A stretch of 64,000 nt of DNA, from assembly GCA_017429695.1 (NCBI GenBank), contig JAFROK010000041.1, forward strand, positions 1 to 64,000. Direction: 5' to 3'. The translations under genes were made by a program, and so were the position numbers. Position 1 is the first letter of the stretch. Each line of letters opens with the position of its first letter. This document shows positions 43,343-51,994 of this stretch, piece by piece. This stretch comes from Clostridia bacterium. GTDB lineage: Bacteria > Bacillota > Clostridia > Christensenellales > Aristaeellaceae. Under the pieces are notes generated by a model. It was not told the DNA's origin, did not search any database, and worked only from the letters and a program-made list of their open reading frames with translations.

Positions 43343-44660
43343 CTGCGCCTCCTAACACGCCCAGGAAGTCAGAGGCGTCGACGTTAAATGGAGAATCCTC
43401 AATAAAGCCATCCCGGTATGCATGTTCCGGATTCTGATTCCCGTTGCTGGTCCAGGTATGCACGCTGTTGACGTTGGAGATAAAACTGATGGCGCATTTG
43501 CTGTTGCGCAGCACAGCCATCGGGGAAAGGTTATGGGCGGTAAAACACAACTGTCCTTCGCCGTAACGGACAAAGTATTCAATCAGCTTATCCAGGTATA
43601 TATCATTTATGTTGGAATCCAGTTCGTCAATAAAGACAATGTATCCACGGCATGCTGCGTCCAGGATATTGTATAACCTGATCAGCTTTTTGATGCCCCG
43701 ACTTTCATATTCCTCATCCAGCTTATAGCCATCATATACCATGACTAACCGGCAGATCAGAAATTCCCCGTATTCTTTCGTATCAATCTCAATCCCCTGC
43801 AGATCCGTCTTGAAAATGCGGATAAATGAATACAATCTGTTGATGGTTATCTGATAATTGTGGAGCTGTGATTTCGGAATGATAATCTCTTTCCGGTCCT
43901 GCCTTGCTGAAGTTGGCCAGTCATAGATCGTAAAGTCACCTCCCTCATGAAGCGTTGCATTATCATCCCGGCTTTTTATTTTCTGATAAGCATCATTCCT
44001 GTGGTCATCTGCCCCATCCAGTTCCACATGAATCTTGGAAGCAAATACAGCCAGCGTAAACAAATGCTTTTCAGGCAGATGCTCCAGGCTGTATCCTGCC
44101 GCTTCAATATCATTTACAAAGGTGACAAAAGACCGCTGTTCCAGGAGGTTCTGGGTTTTTTCTCTGCAATATTCAAATACATCCCCTTTATTATACCTGA
44201 ACAGGCTTCCGTTCATGCTCTCGAATACAAGTAAGTACGGTGACTGTGAATTGTGCCCGATTTTTCTTTCCAGCATTTCACCGGCCAGATACACCCTGTC
44301 ATCGTTTCTGATTTCAAGATCCATCCGGTAATGGTAAACAAACGGACCCGTACCAAAAAATGCGTAGAACGTCATTTCAATAAAACATTTACGGGTTTTC
44401 TTGTTGATATTTTCCAATAACAACCGTTGATTTACGGAATCATTCAGGTAATTCCTGTCCAGCAATACCCTGGTCATGATCCGGATTGCGGTCATGATGG
44501 CTGTTTTCCCGGATCCGTTTTCCCCGTATATTCCTTTGACCCGGTATTGTTCCGGGTTAAAATCGTATTTGATTGTTTTTTTGTAAAAGGGTATTTCCAC
44601 CGGCTTCTCAATATTCTTGATTCCGGATAAACGAAGATTCAGCAGGAAAAAAGTATTCAT
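43335..44660 (-). CDS. AAA ATPase (AAA_15/RloA-like), second copy of this type
   Basis: 441 residues. Walker A YGENGSGKTAI (residues 45-55), Walker B YIVFIDELDSNIND, H-loop FTAHNLSPM, and the C-terminal GFIEDSPFNVDASDFLGVLGG that marks the group of ATPases followed by a RloB-like protein. Not closely similar to the ATPase at 30,251. Probably an abortive-infection module whose effector gene is truncated. Promoter-like TATAAT words lie in the AT-rich 44,690-44,770 region upstream. Confidence 0.8.
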   Translation of the reverse strand: MNTFFLLNLRLSGIKNIEKPVEIPFYKKTIKYDFNPEQYRVKGIYGENGSGKTAIMTAIRIMTRVLLDRNYLNDSVNQRLLLENINKKTRKCFIEMTFYAFFGTGPFVYHYRMDLEIRNDDRVYLAGEMLERKIGHNSQSPYLLVFESMNGSLFRYNKGDVFEYCREKTQNLLEQRSFVTFVNDIEAAGYSLEHLPEKHLFTLAVFASKIHVELDGADDHRNDAYQKIKSRDDNATLHEGGDFTIYDWPTSARQDRKEIIIPKSQLHNYQITINRLYSFIRIFKTDLQGIEIDTKEYGEFLICRLVMVYDGYKLDEEYESRGIKKLIRLYNILDAACRGYIVFIDELDSNINDIYLDKLIEYFVRYGEGQLCFTAHNLSPMAVLRNSKCAISFISNVNSVHTWTSNGNQNPEHAYRDGFIEDSPFNVDASDFLGVLGGADE

Positions 44661-44837
44661 ATCAGCATCCCTCCACAGACAGTATAACTCATTTTGTTAT
44701 AAAGTAAATACATTTTGTATATTTTTTAACTTTTCTGATGTGCTTTTCTCTATAATTATATTATAAATTGGCTTCAGATCCAGATTTTTCATTGTGGAAC
44801 GTATGGGGGCGAATTATATCACACCAGAACCGCTCCC

Positions 44838-44864
44838 GCAAAAAAAGAGCGGCATTGCTGCCGC
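44838..44864 (-). terminator. Terminator after asnS
   Basis: On the minus strand GCGGCA, a GCAA tetraloop, TGCCGC and a run of seven T (through 44,840-44,846). Lies 20 bases after the asnS stop. Confidence 0.8.
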
Positions 44865-44884
44865 CCTGGTGATGGTTGGGGTTC

Positions 44885-46264
44885 TCAGAAATCGCAGTTC
44901 TGGGGGGTGCGGAAGTAGGGGATCACGTCCCGGATGTTGTCCACGCCGGTGAGGTAGATCAGGAGGCGCTCAAAGCCCATGCCGAAGCCGGAGTGGGTGC
45001 AGCCGCCGAACTTGCGGAGGTTGACGTACCAGTACATTTCTTCCTTGGAGATGTGGAGGTCGTCCATGCGCTTTTCCAGGAGTTCCAGTCTTGTTTCACG
45101 CTGGCTGCCGCCCATCAGCTCACCGGCGCCGGGAACCAGCAGGTCCACCGCGCTGACGGTTTTGCCGTCATCGTTCTGGTACATATAGAATGCTTTGATG
45201 TCCTTCGGCCAGTCGTAGACGAACACCGGGGAGTGGAAATATTCCTCGGTCAGGTATTTTTCATGCTCCTTGGCGGTGTCCTCGCCATACTTCGGCTCGA
45301 ACTTGAATTCGGTGCCGTTCTCCATGGCCTTGCGCAGAATCGTGATGGCCTCGTCATGGGTCACCCGGGCGCAGGTGGAGGTCAGCAGGGTGTTCAGCTT
45401 GTCCAGCAGCCCGCCGCCGGTGAACTGGTCCAGGAACTTCAGCTCGTCCGGGCACTTGTCCAGCACGGTCTTCACGATGGCCTTCAGGAAATCCTCCTCG
45501 ATGTCCATCAACTGGTTCAGGTCGCAGAAGGCAATTTCCGGCTCGATCATCCAGAATTCCGCGGCGTGGGTTTTGGTGTTGCTGTTCTCCGCCCGGAAGG
45601 TGGGCCCGAAGGTGTAGATCTTAGAGAACGCCATGGCGAAGGTTTCACCTTCCAGCTGGCCGGTCACGGCCAGGCTGGTGGGCTTGCCGAAGAAATCCTC
45701 GGCCGGGTTGTTCCGCTTGTCCGGCGGCAGGGTGGTCACGGTGAATGTGTTGCCGGCGCCTTCCGCGTCGTTGCCGGTGATCAATGGGGTATGGACGTAG
45801 AGGTATCCCCGGTCCTGGAAATAGGTGTGGATCGCCATGGCAGCCACGCTGCGGACACGGAACACCGCCTGGAACAGGCGGGTGCGGGGGCGCAGGTAGG
45901 CGATCTCCCGCAGGAATTCTACTGTATGGCGCTTGGGCTGCAGCGGGTAGTCCTCGGGGCAGTCGCCTTCCAGGACGATGCTTTCCGCCTGGATCTCCGG
46001 GGTTTCGGGATCCTTGTAGCTGGGAACGACCTTGCCGGTGACCATCACGGCACTGCCGACACGCAGCGCCTGGATGGTTTCAAAATCGGCGATATTGTTG
46101 TCATACACCACCTGCGGGTTGCGGAAGCAGGTTCCGTCGAAGAAATCGATAAAGCCCATGTTCTTCTGTTTCCGGTGGTTCCGGATCCAGCCGCGCAGGG
46201 TCACAACCTGGCCCTGCAGGGAAGAGAGCTGTTCTTTCAGTTCGCGGGTGGTGATGGTATCCAT
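44885..46264 (-). CDS. asnS: Asparaginyl-tRNA synthetase
   Basis: 459 residues, class II. The OB-fold anticodon domain covers the first 100 (TLRGWIRNHRKQKNMGFI), motif 2 FRAENSNTKTHAAEFWMIEPE, and motif 3 GFGMGFERLLIYLTGV near the C-terminus. The order and the lack of an Asp-specific insert indicate AsnS. AAGGAGG lies 8 bases before the ATG and a promoter at 46,299-46,327. Cytoplasmic, essential. Confidence 0.95.
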   Translation of the reverse strand: MDTITTRELKEQLSSLQGQVVTLRGWIRNHRKQKNMGFIDFFDGTCFRNPQVVYDNNIADFETIQALRVGSAVMVTGKVVPSYKDPETPEIQAESIVLEGDCPEDYPLQPKRHTVEFLREIAYLRPRTRLFQAVFRVRSVAAMAIHTYFQDRGYLYVHTPLITGNDAEGAGNTFTVTTLPPDKRNNPAEDFFGKPTSLAVTGQLEGETFAMAFSKIYTFGPTFRAENSNTKTHAAEFWMIEPEIAFCDLNQLMDIEEDFLKAIVKTVLDKCPDELKFLDQFTGGGLLDKLNTLLTSTCARVTHDEAITILRKAMENGTEFKFEPKYGEDTAKEHEKYLTEEYFHSPVFVYDWPKDIKAFYMYQNDDGKTVSAVDLLVPGAGELMGGSQRETRLELLEKRMDDLHISKEEMYWYVNLRKFGGCTHSGFGMGFERLLIYLTGVDNIRDVIPYFRTPQNCDF

Positions 46265-46298
46265 GGTAGTAGCCTCCTTGGTTCAGCTTATGCCGGAA

Positions 46299-46327
46299 AC
46301 TATACCATAATTAATGAAGAAATACAA
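46299..46327 (-). promoter_or_regulatory. Promoter for asnS
   Basis: Minus strand TTGTAT (46322-46327), 17-base spacer, TATAGT (46299-46304). Confidence 0.55.
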
Positions 46328-46343
46328 CTTCTGCTTTTTCAGC

Positions 46344-46372
46344 TTGCAATCATTGCCCGCTCAGATTATAAT
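46344..46372 (+). promoter_or_regulatory. Promoter for the Phd/PIN toxin-antitoxin pair
   Basis: TTGCAA (46344-46349), 17 bases, TATAAT (46367-46372), back-to-back with the asnS promoter. Confidence 0.65.
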
Positions 46373-46423
46373 AAGGTCAGAAAGAGCTTTGTGGTCATAA
46401 TGGTCATCAAGGAGGTGTACCGC

Positions 46424-46666
46424 ATGCAAGTAAACGTTGTTGAAGCGAAGAGGGATTTCTCCAAACTGATTCGTCTGCTCGAAACAAAAAAGGCAGATTC
46501 CATTATGGTATCCCGGAACGGTAAGCCTGTCATCAAAATGACCTATATCGAAGAAACCCCGGTTTCAAAGCGGATTGGTGTAGCCAGGGGAAAATTTAAA
46601 TCACCAGATGATTTCGACGCCGCCAATGACGAAATTTATGAAATGCTGACAGGAGGATCCCTATGA
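46424..46666 (+). CDS. Phd/YefM-type antitoxin
   Basis: 80 residues from an ATG after GGAGGTGTACCGC. VNVVEAKRDFSKLIRLLE and SIMVSRNGKPVIKM are the Phd/YefM DNA-binding fold; the C-terminal FKSPDDFDAANDEIYEML wraps the toxin. It overlaps the PIN gene by 4 bases and probably represses its own promoter. Confidence 0.92.
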   Translation: MQVNVVEAKRDFSKLIRLLETKKADSIMVSRNGKPVIKMTYIEETPVSKRIGVARGKFKSPDDFDAANDEIYEMLTGGSL

Positions 46667-47067
46667 ATATCCTTCTTGATACGCATATCATAATCTGGGC
46701 CCTCACAGATGACAGGCGCCTGACAAAGAAAGCCCGCGATCTGCTGCTGGATCCGGGCAACAACCTGTACTACAGCTCCGCTTCCGTTTTTGAAGTGGAT
46801 ATGAAAACAAAAAGCAGGAAAAACAACCTCGAATTCACAACGGAAGATTTTGTCGAAATGTGCCATGAGGCCGGTTATATTCCTTCATCGCTCAAAGAGT
46901 CCCATTTGATTGCAGCAAACAAATTGGTCTGGGAAGGCAAAGGAGAAGAACACAAAGAGCCCTTCGACCGTATTCTCCTGGCTCAGGCCATCACTGAAAA
47001 CATGCGATTGATGACCAGCGATGAGAAAATCCCGAATTTCAAACAAAACTGTGTTATCAAAGTCTGA
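46663..47067 (+). CDS. PIN-domain toxin (VapC-like RNase)
   Basis: 134 residues. LLDTHIIIWAL gives Asp6, SASVFEVDMK gives Glu44, EPFDRILLAQA gives Asp102 and MTSDEK gives Asp120, the acidic metal site of PIN nucleases. Toxins of this subgroup, with a Phd-type partner, cut tRNA or rRNA. Complete by length and motifs. Confidence 0.92.
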   Translation: MNILLDTHIIIWALTDDRRLTKKARDLLLDPGNNLYYSSASVFEVDMKTKSRKNNLEFTTEDFVEMCHEAGYIPSSLKESHLIAANKLVWEGKGEEHKEPFDRILLAQAITENMRLMTSDEKIPNFKQNCVIKV

Positions 47068-47157
47068 AAAGTATCGGCAGAACATTCTGCTTTTGCGTTG
47101 AAGGTAAACTTTTGCCGGTTATGCCGGTAAAGATCTGACCATCCGCGACAAATGGGT

Positions 47158-47186
47158 TTGACAAATTGTTAAGTTTCCATTAATAT
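47158..47186 (+). promoter_or_regulatory. Strong promoter for the non-coding RNA upstream of rny
   Basis: TTGACA (47158-47163), 17-base spacer, TAATAT (47181-47186). Predicted start near 47,192-47,194. Confidence 0.75.
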
Positions 47187-47191
47187 ATATG

Positions 47192-47456
47192 CGTTCGGCT
47201 GCGCGTTTTTTCGCGCGCTGTTGTCGATAGAGTGTTCCCAAGTACCTCCGTGGGCTTTCGCCCGCGATCTGTTTTCGGGCGCCCCCCTGGGGCGAACCGC
47301 ATACTGATGCCTTCCGGAAAGCCTGTTTCTGACAGGGTTGCCGGGGTATGCCTGTCCTTGGCGTACCCTTTGCGGAAGCGATGTTACGAAACCGGGACTG
47401 CCTCGGTCGAAGCAGCGTACAGCCGTGCGAAGCGTTTGTTTTCGCGCGGTTTTTTG
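47192..47456 (+). ncRNA. Structured small RNA, possibly 6S-like
   Basis: About 265 bases with no coding capacity, a consensus promoter just upstream and an intrinsic terminator at its end (CCGTGCGAA pairing with TTCGCGCGG at 47,422-47,450, then six T). The ends pair in a long rod: near 47,194-47,202 with 47,421-47,434, and CGCTG...TCGA (47,217-47,227) with TCGA...CAGCG (47,406-47,417). A small GCGCG/CGCGC hairpin is inserted at 47,200-47,216. The middle holds further GC-rich hairpins. The GTGTTCCCAAG near 47,232 and TGCCTCGG near 47,399 recall the central-bubble strands of 6S RNA. 6S is a guess; a leader of rny or another housekeeping RNA is possible. Not an RNase P, SRP or tmRNA by their signature words. 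Confidence 0.55.
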
Positions 47457-47520
47457 TGTGGGTTGATCTGCAGCCGCTGAGAATGGAAATAAGATTTTTT
47501 GCAAGAAAGGGAGGGAGTCA

Positions 47521-49089
47521 ATGGAAATTAACCTGATTGTGGCCATCCTGATTGCCGTGGCAACATGCGCCATCGGCGGGGTGGCCGGTTACATGTATCG
47601 GAAAAACAACACGGAAAAGAAAATCGACCGGACGGAAGAGTATGCCCGCCGCCTGTATGACGACGCCGTACGCAAGGCGGAAGATTATAAGAAAGAAAAA
47701 GTGCTGGAAGCCAAGGAGGAAATCCTGAAGGCCAAGGCGGAAAACGACCGGGAGCGCGCGGAGAACGAAAAGGAAATCCGGGAGCGTCGCAATGAAATCC
47801 AGAAGAACGAACGCCGCCTGATCCAGCGGGAAGAAACCCTGGACAAGAAGGCGGACAACCTGGAAGCCCGTGAGGAAAACCTGAACAAGAAAATGGCGGA
47901 CCTGGCGAAGCAGGAGGAAGAGCTGGACGAACTGAAAGCGAAGCAGATGTCCGAGCTGGAGCGCATCGCCAGCCTGACGAGGGACGAAGCCAAGCAGATC
48001 GTCATCGACAAGGTCCAGAAGGAAGCGTATCACGACGCAGCCGCCACGGTCCGTGATATCGAGACCCAGGCCAAGGAAGACGGCGAAAAGAAAGCACGAA
48101 ACATCATCGCCCTGGCCATCCAGAAATGCGCGGCGGACCACGTGGCCGAAAGCACGGTCAGCGTGATCTCCCTGCCCAACGACGACATGAAGGGCCGCAT
48201 CATCGGCCGCGAGGGCCGGAACATCCGGGCCCTGGAAACCGCCACCGGCGTCGACCTGATTATCGACGACACGCCGGAAGCCGTCATCGTCTCCGCCTTC
48301 GACCCGGTGCGCCGGGAAGTTGCCCGCGTCGCGGTGGAAAAGCTCATCATGGACGGGCGCATCCATCCCGCGCGGATCGAGGAAATGGTCGAAAAAGCCC
48401 GGAAGGAAGTCGACAACCAGATCCGGGAAGCCGGCGAGAACGCCGTCTTCGAAACGAACCAGCACGGCATCCACCACGAGCTCATCAAGCTCCTGGGCCG
48501 CCTGCGGTTCCGCACCAGCTACGGTCAGAACGTGCTGAAGCATTCCATCGAAGTGAGCCACCTGGCGGGCCTGATGGCCGCCGAGCTGGGCGCGGACGTC
48601 CAGCTGGCCAAGCGCGCCGGCCTGCTGCATGACATCGGCAAGGCCGTGGACCACGAGAGCGAAGGCACCCACGTGACCCTGGGCGCCGAGCTGGCGAGAA
48701 AGTATCATGAAAACAACGATGTGGTGCACTGCATCATGGCGCACCACAACGATGTGGAACCCCAGACCGTCGAAGCGGTGCTGGTGCAGGCCGCGGACGC
48801 GATTTCCGCCGCCCGGCCCGGCGCCCGCAGGGAGAGCCTGGAGAACTATATCAAGCGCCTGGAGAAACTGGAGGAAATCGCGAGCTCCTTCAGCGGCGTG
48901 GAAAAATCCTACGCCATCCAGAGCGGCCGCGAAGTCCGTATCATGGTCAAGCCCGAGGACGTCACCGACGACGGCATCAAGGTCATGGCCAAGGAAATCG
49001 CGAAGCGCATCGAGGAGCAGATGGAGTATCCCGGACAGATCCGGGTCAACGTCATCCGCGAAACGCGGAGCACGGAATACGCGAAGTAA
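47521..49089 (+). CDS. rny: Ribonuclease Y
   Basis: 522 residues. An N-terminal membrane helix (residues 4-24), a long charged coiled coil to about residue 205, a KH domain with [12 protein letters not shown], and an HD domain with [12 protein letters not shown] near residue 365. Endoribonuclease anchored at the inner membrane face that starts mRNA decay in Firmicutes. AAGGGAGGG lies 6 bases before the ATG. It may be read from its own promoter or partly through the RNA gene terminator upstream. Much GC-richer than the polysaccharide locus. Confidence 0.97.
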   Translation: MEINLIVAILIAVATCAIGGVAGYMYRKNNTEKKIDRTEEYARRLYDDAVRKAEDYKKEKVLEAKEEILKAKAENDRERAENEKEIRERRNEIQKNERRLIQREETLDKKADNLEAREENLNKKMADLAKQEEELDELKAKQMSELERIASLTRDEAKQIVIDKVQKEAYHDAAATVRDIETQAKEDGEKKARNIIALAIQKCAADHVAESTVSVISLPNDDMKGRIIGREGRNIRALETATGVDLIIDDTPEAVIVSAFDPVRREVARVAVEKLIMDGRIHPARIEEMVEKARKEVDNQIREAGENAVFETNQHGIHHELIKLLGRLRFRTSYGQNVLKHSIEVSHLAGLMAAELGADVQLAKRAGLLHDIGKAVDHESEGTHVTLGAELARKYHENNDVVHCIMAHHNDVEPQTVEAVLVQAADAISAARPGARRESLENYIKRLEKLEEIASSFSGVEKSYAIQSGREVRIMVKPEDVTDDGIKVMAKEIAKRIEEQMEYPGQIRVNVIRETRSTEYAK

Positions 49090-50597
49090 GGTTTCGCAAC
49101 AAAAACCAGCCGGCTGGCGGCTGGTTTTTTTGTTGCGATGGCTTCGGGCTTGGGCCTTCCGGCGATCTCCGCCCAGGCTTCCGGATCGCCGGGGGTATTC
49201 AGGCGGCGTTCCGGATGTTTTTCCGAGAAAATGGGATATTTGTCCAAATCGCGGGTCGCGGGAATGACCCGCTTTTTCTGTTCCTTCGGTTGATTGTTTC
49301 CGCTTTCTTTTCCGGGATCGGATGCCTCGGCTGCCGGGGGTTGGTCCTCTTCATCCGGCGCCGTCGGTGTGGTTTCCTCCGCCGGTTCTTTCGGTGTGTC
49401 CGGAATCATCGGTGGCAGGGCTTCCTCCGAAGCCGGTAAAGCCGGATCGGTTTCCTTGGATTCCGTCACCGTTTCGTCCTGCTGCGGCGTTTCCGCGGGC
49501 GTCCCGGGCAGCGTCTGTTCCTCCGCCGGCGGGGTTACCGGAAGCTCCGGTTCAATCTTTGCAGCCGGGGGTTCCGGATCCTCCATTGCCTGCGGCTGCT
49601 CCGCCGGAGGTTGGTTCGGCGCCTCCGGCTGTTGATTTTGTTCCGCCGGCTGTTGGGCCGGTATTTCAGCCTGCTGATTCTGTTCGGCCGGTGGTTGTTT
49701 TGGTGTTTCAGCCTGCTGATTCTGTTCGGCCTGCTGTTGGTTTTGTTTTTCAGCCTGTTGGCTCTGTTCAGCCGGTTGCTGATTCGGAGTTTCGGCCTGC
49801 TGGCTCTGTTCAGTTGGTTGTTGGTTTGCCTTATCCGGCGTCTGGCTCTGTTCGGCTTGTTGTTGTTTTGGTGTTTCCACCTGCTGGTTCTGTTCTGCCG
49901 TTTGCTGGTTTTGGGTTTCTGACTGCTGGCTCTGTTCTGCCGGCGGTTGGTTCGGCGTCTCGGCCTGCTGTTTCTGTTCGGCAGGCTGCTGGTTTGGGGT
50001 TTCCGCCTGCTGGTTCTGTTCGACTGGCTGCTGGTTTGGGTTCTCAGGTACCTGGTTCTGTTCTGCCGGCGATGGATTCGGCTTTTCCGGTTCCTGGTTC
50101 TGTTCTCCTGACGGCGGGTCCTGGTTTTCCGGTTTCTGGTTCTGTTCGTCCGGCTGCTGGTTCTGATTGGCCGGCGGGTTGTTGTTTTCACCGGGCGGCG
50201 GATTGGGATCCGTCTGTCCGCCGGTATCCGGATCGACTGGATCCTGCGGGTCCGTATTGCCTCCGGTCGGGTTATCCGGATTTGTGGTCCCGCCTTCCGG
50301 CGGATCCTGTTGCGGATCCGTAGTCCCGCCGATCGGATTGTCCGGGTCTGTGGTTCCGCCTTCCGGCGGATCCTGCGGATCCGGCTCCGGTTTTTCTTTC
50401 CTTACGCAGTCGAAGACATAGCCGCAGTCCGGGCATTTTTCGGCCCAGACATATACCTCAGTATCCCGGATAATATCCGCTGAGACTTCCTTATCGCAGG
50501 TATCGCACCAGTAATCCTTTGCCTGGGCCGGAAAACACAGGCTGGTCATGAATAATGCGGTTGCTAAAAGAAGGGCCAATCGCCTTTTGTGTTTCAT
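48909..50597 (-). CDS. Secreted zinc-ribbon protein with Pro/Gln 14-residue repeats
   Basis: 562 residues from ATG 50597 (GGAGGAACCATC before it). A signal peptide covers residues 1-26 ([20 protein letters not shown]). A small zinc ribbon follows (CDTCD and CPDCG, residues 30-65). Residues 75-150 are Gly/Pro/Asp-rich with GGTTDPDNP repeats. Then about 14 units of 14 residues of the type [14 protein letters not shown] (nt about 49,600-50,110), a Pro/Glu-rich part and a short folded end ([20 protein letters not shown]). No stop occurs before the rny terminator, so the frame runs 181 bases antisense into rny. The long stalk fits a wall-spanning surface protein. No sortase motif was seen. Confidence 0.7.
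   Translation of the reverse strand: MKHKRRLALLLATALFMTSLCFPAQAKDYWCDTCDKEVSADIIRDTEVYVWAEKCPDCGYVFDCVRKEKPEPDPQDPPEGGTTDPDNPIGGTTDPQQDPPEGGTTNPDNPTGGNTDPQDPVDPDTGGQTDPNPPPGENNNPPANQNQQPDEQNQKPENQDPPSGEQNQEPEKPNPSPAEQNQVPENPNQQPVEQNQQAETPNQQPAEQKQQAETPNQPPAEQSQQSETQNQQTAEQNQQVETPKQQQAEQSQTPDKANQQPTEQSQQAETPNQQPAEQSQQAEKQNQQQAEQNQQAETPKQPPAEQNQQAEIPAQQPAEQNQQPEAPNQPPAEQPQAMEDPEPPAAKIEPELPVTPPAEEQTLPGTPAETPQQDETVTESKETDPALPASEEALPPMIPDTPKEPAEETTPTAPDEEDQPPAAEASDPGKESGNNQPKEQKKRVIPATRDLDKYPIFSEKHPERRLNTPGDPEAWAEIAGRPKPEAIATKKPAASRLVFVAKPYFAYSVLRVSRMTLTRICPGYSICSSMRFAISLAMTLMPSSVTSSGLTMIRTSRPLWMA
49095..49137. terminator. Long hairpin terminator after rny
   Basis: CGCAAC (49095-49100) pairs with GTTGCG (49132-49137) and ACCAGCC (49105-49111) with GGCTGGT (49119-49125), followed on the + strand by seven T. 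On the minus strand the same hairpin lies within the reading frame of the Pro/Gln-rich gene. Confidence 0.85.
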
Positions 50598-50641
50598 GAT
50601 GGTTCCTCCGGGAAGGTCGGTATGGTTTTGTTGTTGGAAGT

Positions 50642-50670
50642 ATTTTATCGTCTTTTCCTGTTTTTGGCAA
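50642..50670 (-). promoter_or_regulatory. Promoter for the Pro/Gln-rich protein gene
   Basis: Minus strand TTGCCA (50665-50670), 17-base spacer, TAAAAT (50642-50647), about 40 bases before the ribosome site. Confidence 0.55.
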
Positions 50671-50725
50671 TAGGGGCAAAAGTGCAGGAATGCAGCGGAA
50701 TGCAACGAAATCCCGGGTTGGATCG

Positions 50726-50755
50726 TTGTCATGGGGAAGGGGTTTGTGATATACT
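50726..50755 (+). promoter_or_regulatory. Promoter for the secreted protein operon at 50.8 kb
   Basis: TTGTCA (50726-50731), 18-base spacer, TATACT (50750-50755). A GGGAG ribosome site follows directly. Confidence 0.55.
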
Positions 50756-50776
50756 GCTTAATGGGAGATGATGTGC

Positions 50777-51985
50777 ATGAAGAAGTTCTTTTTCATTTGT
50801 CTGCTGGTCCTGTGCCTGCTGATGACAGGCGTTTTGGCGGCTTTCGCGGAAGATGCTGCTCCGGATGCTGCTTCTGCCGGAACCGGCCTCGCGGTGACGG
50901 CTACCGAGCTGGCTGCCTGGGGGGAAGAAAGCAAGTCCCGGGCCCTGGAAGCGGAGCCCGAAAATGATCCCACGGCCGAGGAAGCCGATATGGAAAGCGG
51001 GATTATGTACCTGTATCCCTTCGCGACGGTGTATGCCGACGGAACGGAAATGAATGCGGATACCCACCTGAATTCCGTGGTGGTTTCCGAGCCGGAGGAG
51101 GCGCCCTTCCGGAGCCTGGCCCTGAGCATGACGCCCGAGGAAGTCATGGCCCTTTTCCCGAACAACAATCCGGAACAGGCCGGCACCCGGAACGGCGCGG
51201 TGCTCTACCTGCAGGAAAATGACGACGGCAGCATCCGCTTCGGCCGGGTATTCCGGGACGGGCAGCGCGTCCAGGCGCTGCAGTATGGCGAACTGACGCC
51301 TGCCGGCGACATGTTCCACCTGGCGTCCCTCACCTGCAATTTCAACGAAGCATTGCTCTCCGGTTTCGCGGTGGGCGGCTTTGATCCGGCCTCCACGGCG
51401 CTCTACACCCGGGAAGACCGGGACGAATTAGCCCTGGAGCTGAACGCCCTGGCCGCCGTAACGGACTACAAAGCCGTCAAAACCAGCCGGAACGGCCTGG
51501 ATCTGACGGCCTTCGGCCCGGAGGACCTGGTTTTTTCCGACCTGGATTTCCTGGCCCTGCAGCCGGAAGACCTGCCGGGCACACCGGAATCCGAAACCTT
51601 GGACAACGAAGACGGCACCTCGCTGATCCGGGTGGACGGGGACGGATATATCGCCGTGTTCATGACCGATGTGGACGGAAAAACTTCCATTGTCTCCCTG
51701 TCCATTGAAAGCGATTCGCTGGAAGGCCCCCGGGGCGTGCGCCTGGGCGATACCTTCCATGAGGATTACCAGCGCTTCCGCTCCGAAGGCCGCGGCACGG
51801 ATGAAAACCTGTTCGAAGTCCTCTACGGCGCGGAGAACGAAGTCCCCCGGGGAACCGCCCAGTTCGGCGGCCTGGACGGCATCACCCTGCGGTATGTGAC
51901 TGCCGTGCCGGACGGCCGGGAAGCCGAACTGCTTTTGCGATATGAAACGAACACCCTGAACGAAATCATTCTGTATATCCGGTAA
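50777..51985 (+). CDS. Secreted protein, function unknown
   Basis: 402 residues from MKKFFFIC. A signal peptide ends near residue 27 (LMTGVLAAFAEDA). The mature part is acidic with three or four repeated alpha/beta stretches, for example LALSMTPEEVMALFPNN, then FGRVFRDGQRVQALQYGE and later RLGDTFHEDYQRFR; the MTPEEVMALFP and GDTFHEDYQRF parts resemble small repeated SmpA/BamE-like or DUF-type folds that start with a helix after a short strand. Name not known. It is the first gene of an operon with the zinc-ribbon/TPR protein (9-base gap) and the acyltransferase. Confidence 0.65.
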   Translation: MKKFFFICLLVLCLLMTGVLAAFAEDAAPDAASAGTGLAVTATELAAWGEESKSRALEAEPENDPTAEEADMESGIMYLYPFATVYADGTEMNADTHLNSVVVSEPEEAPFRSLALSMTPEEVMALFPNNNPEQAGTRNGAVLYLQENDDGSIRFGRVFRDGQRVQALQYGELTPAGDMFHLASLTCNFNEALLSGFAVGGFDPASTALYTREDRDELALELNALAAVTDYKAVKTSRNGLDLTAFGPEDLVFSDLDFLALQPEDLPGTPESETLDNEDGTSLIRVDGDGYIAVFMTDVDGKTSIVSLSIESDSLEGPRGVRLGDTFHEDYQRFRSEGRGTDENLFEVLYGAENEVPRGTAQFGGLDGITLRYVTAVPDGREAELLLRYETNTLNEIILYIR

Positions 51986-51994
51986 GGAGTTTCC

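Noticed and set aside
44876-46423. Long plus-strand frame before the Phd antitoxin
   Set aside because: Antisense to asnS; only the last 80 codons from 46,424 are a gene, with their own ribosome site.
47192-47456. RNase P RNA, SRP RNA or tmRNA
   Set aside because: The key conserved words of each (GAGGAAAGTC, GGAAGGAAGCAGCC-type, GGGGNNGTNNNGGNTTCGAC-type) are absent on both strands.
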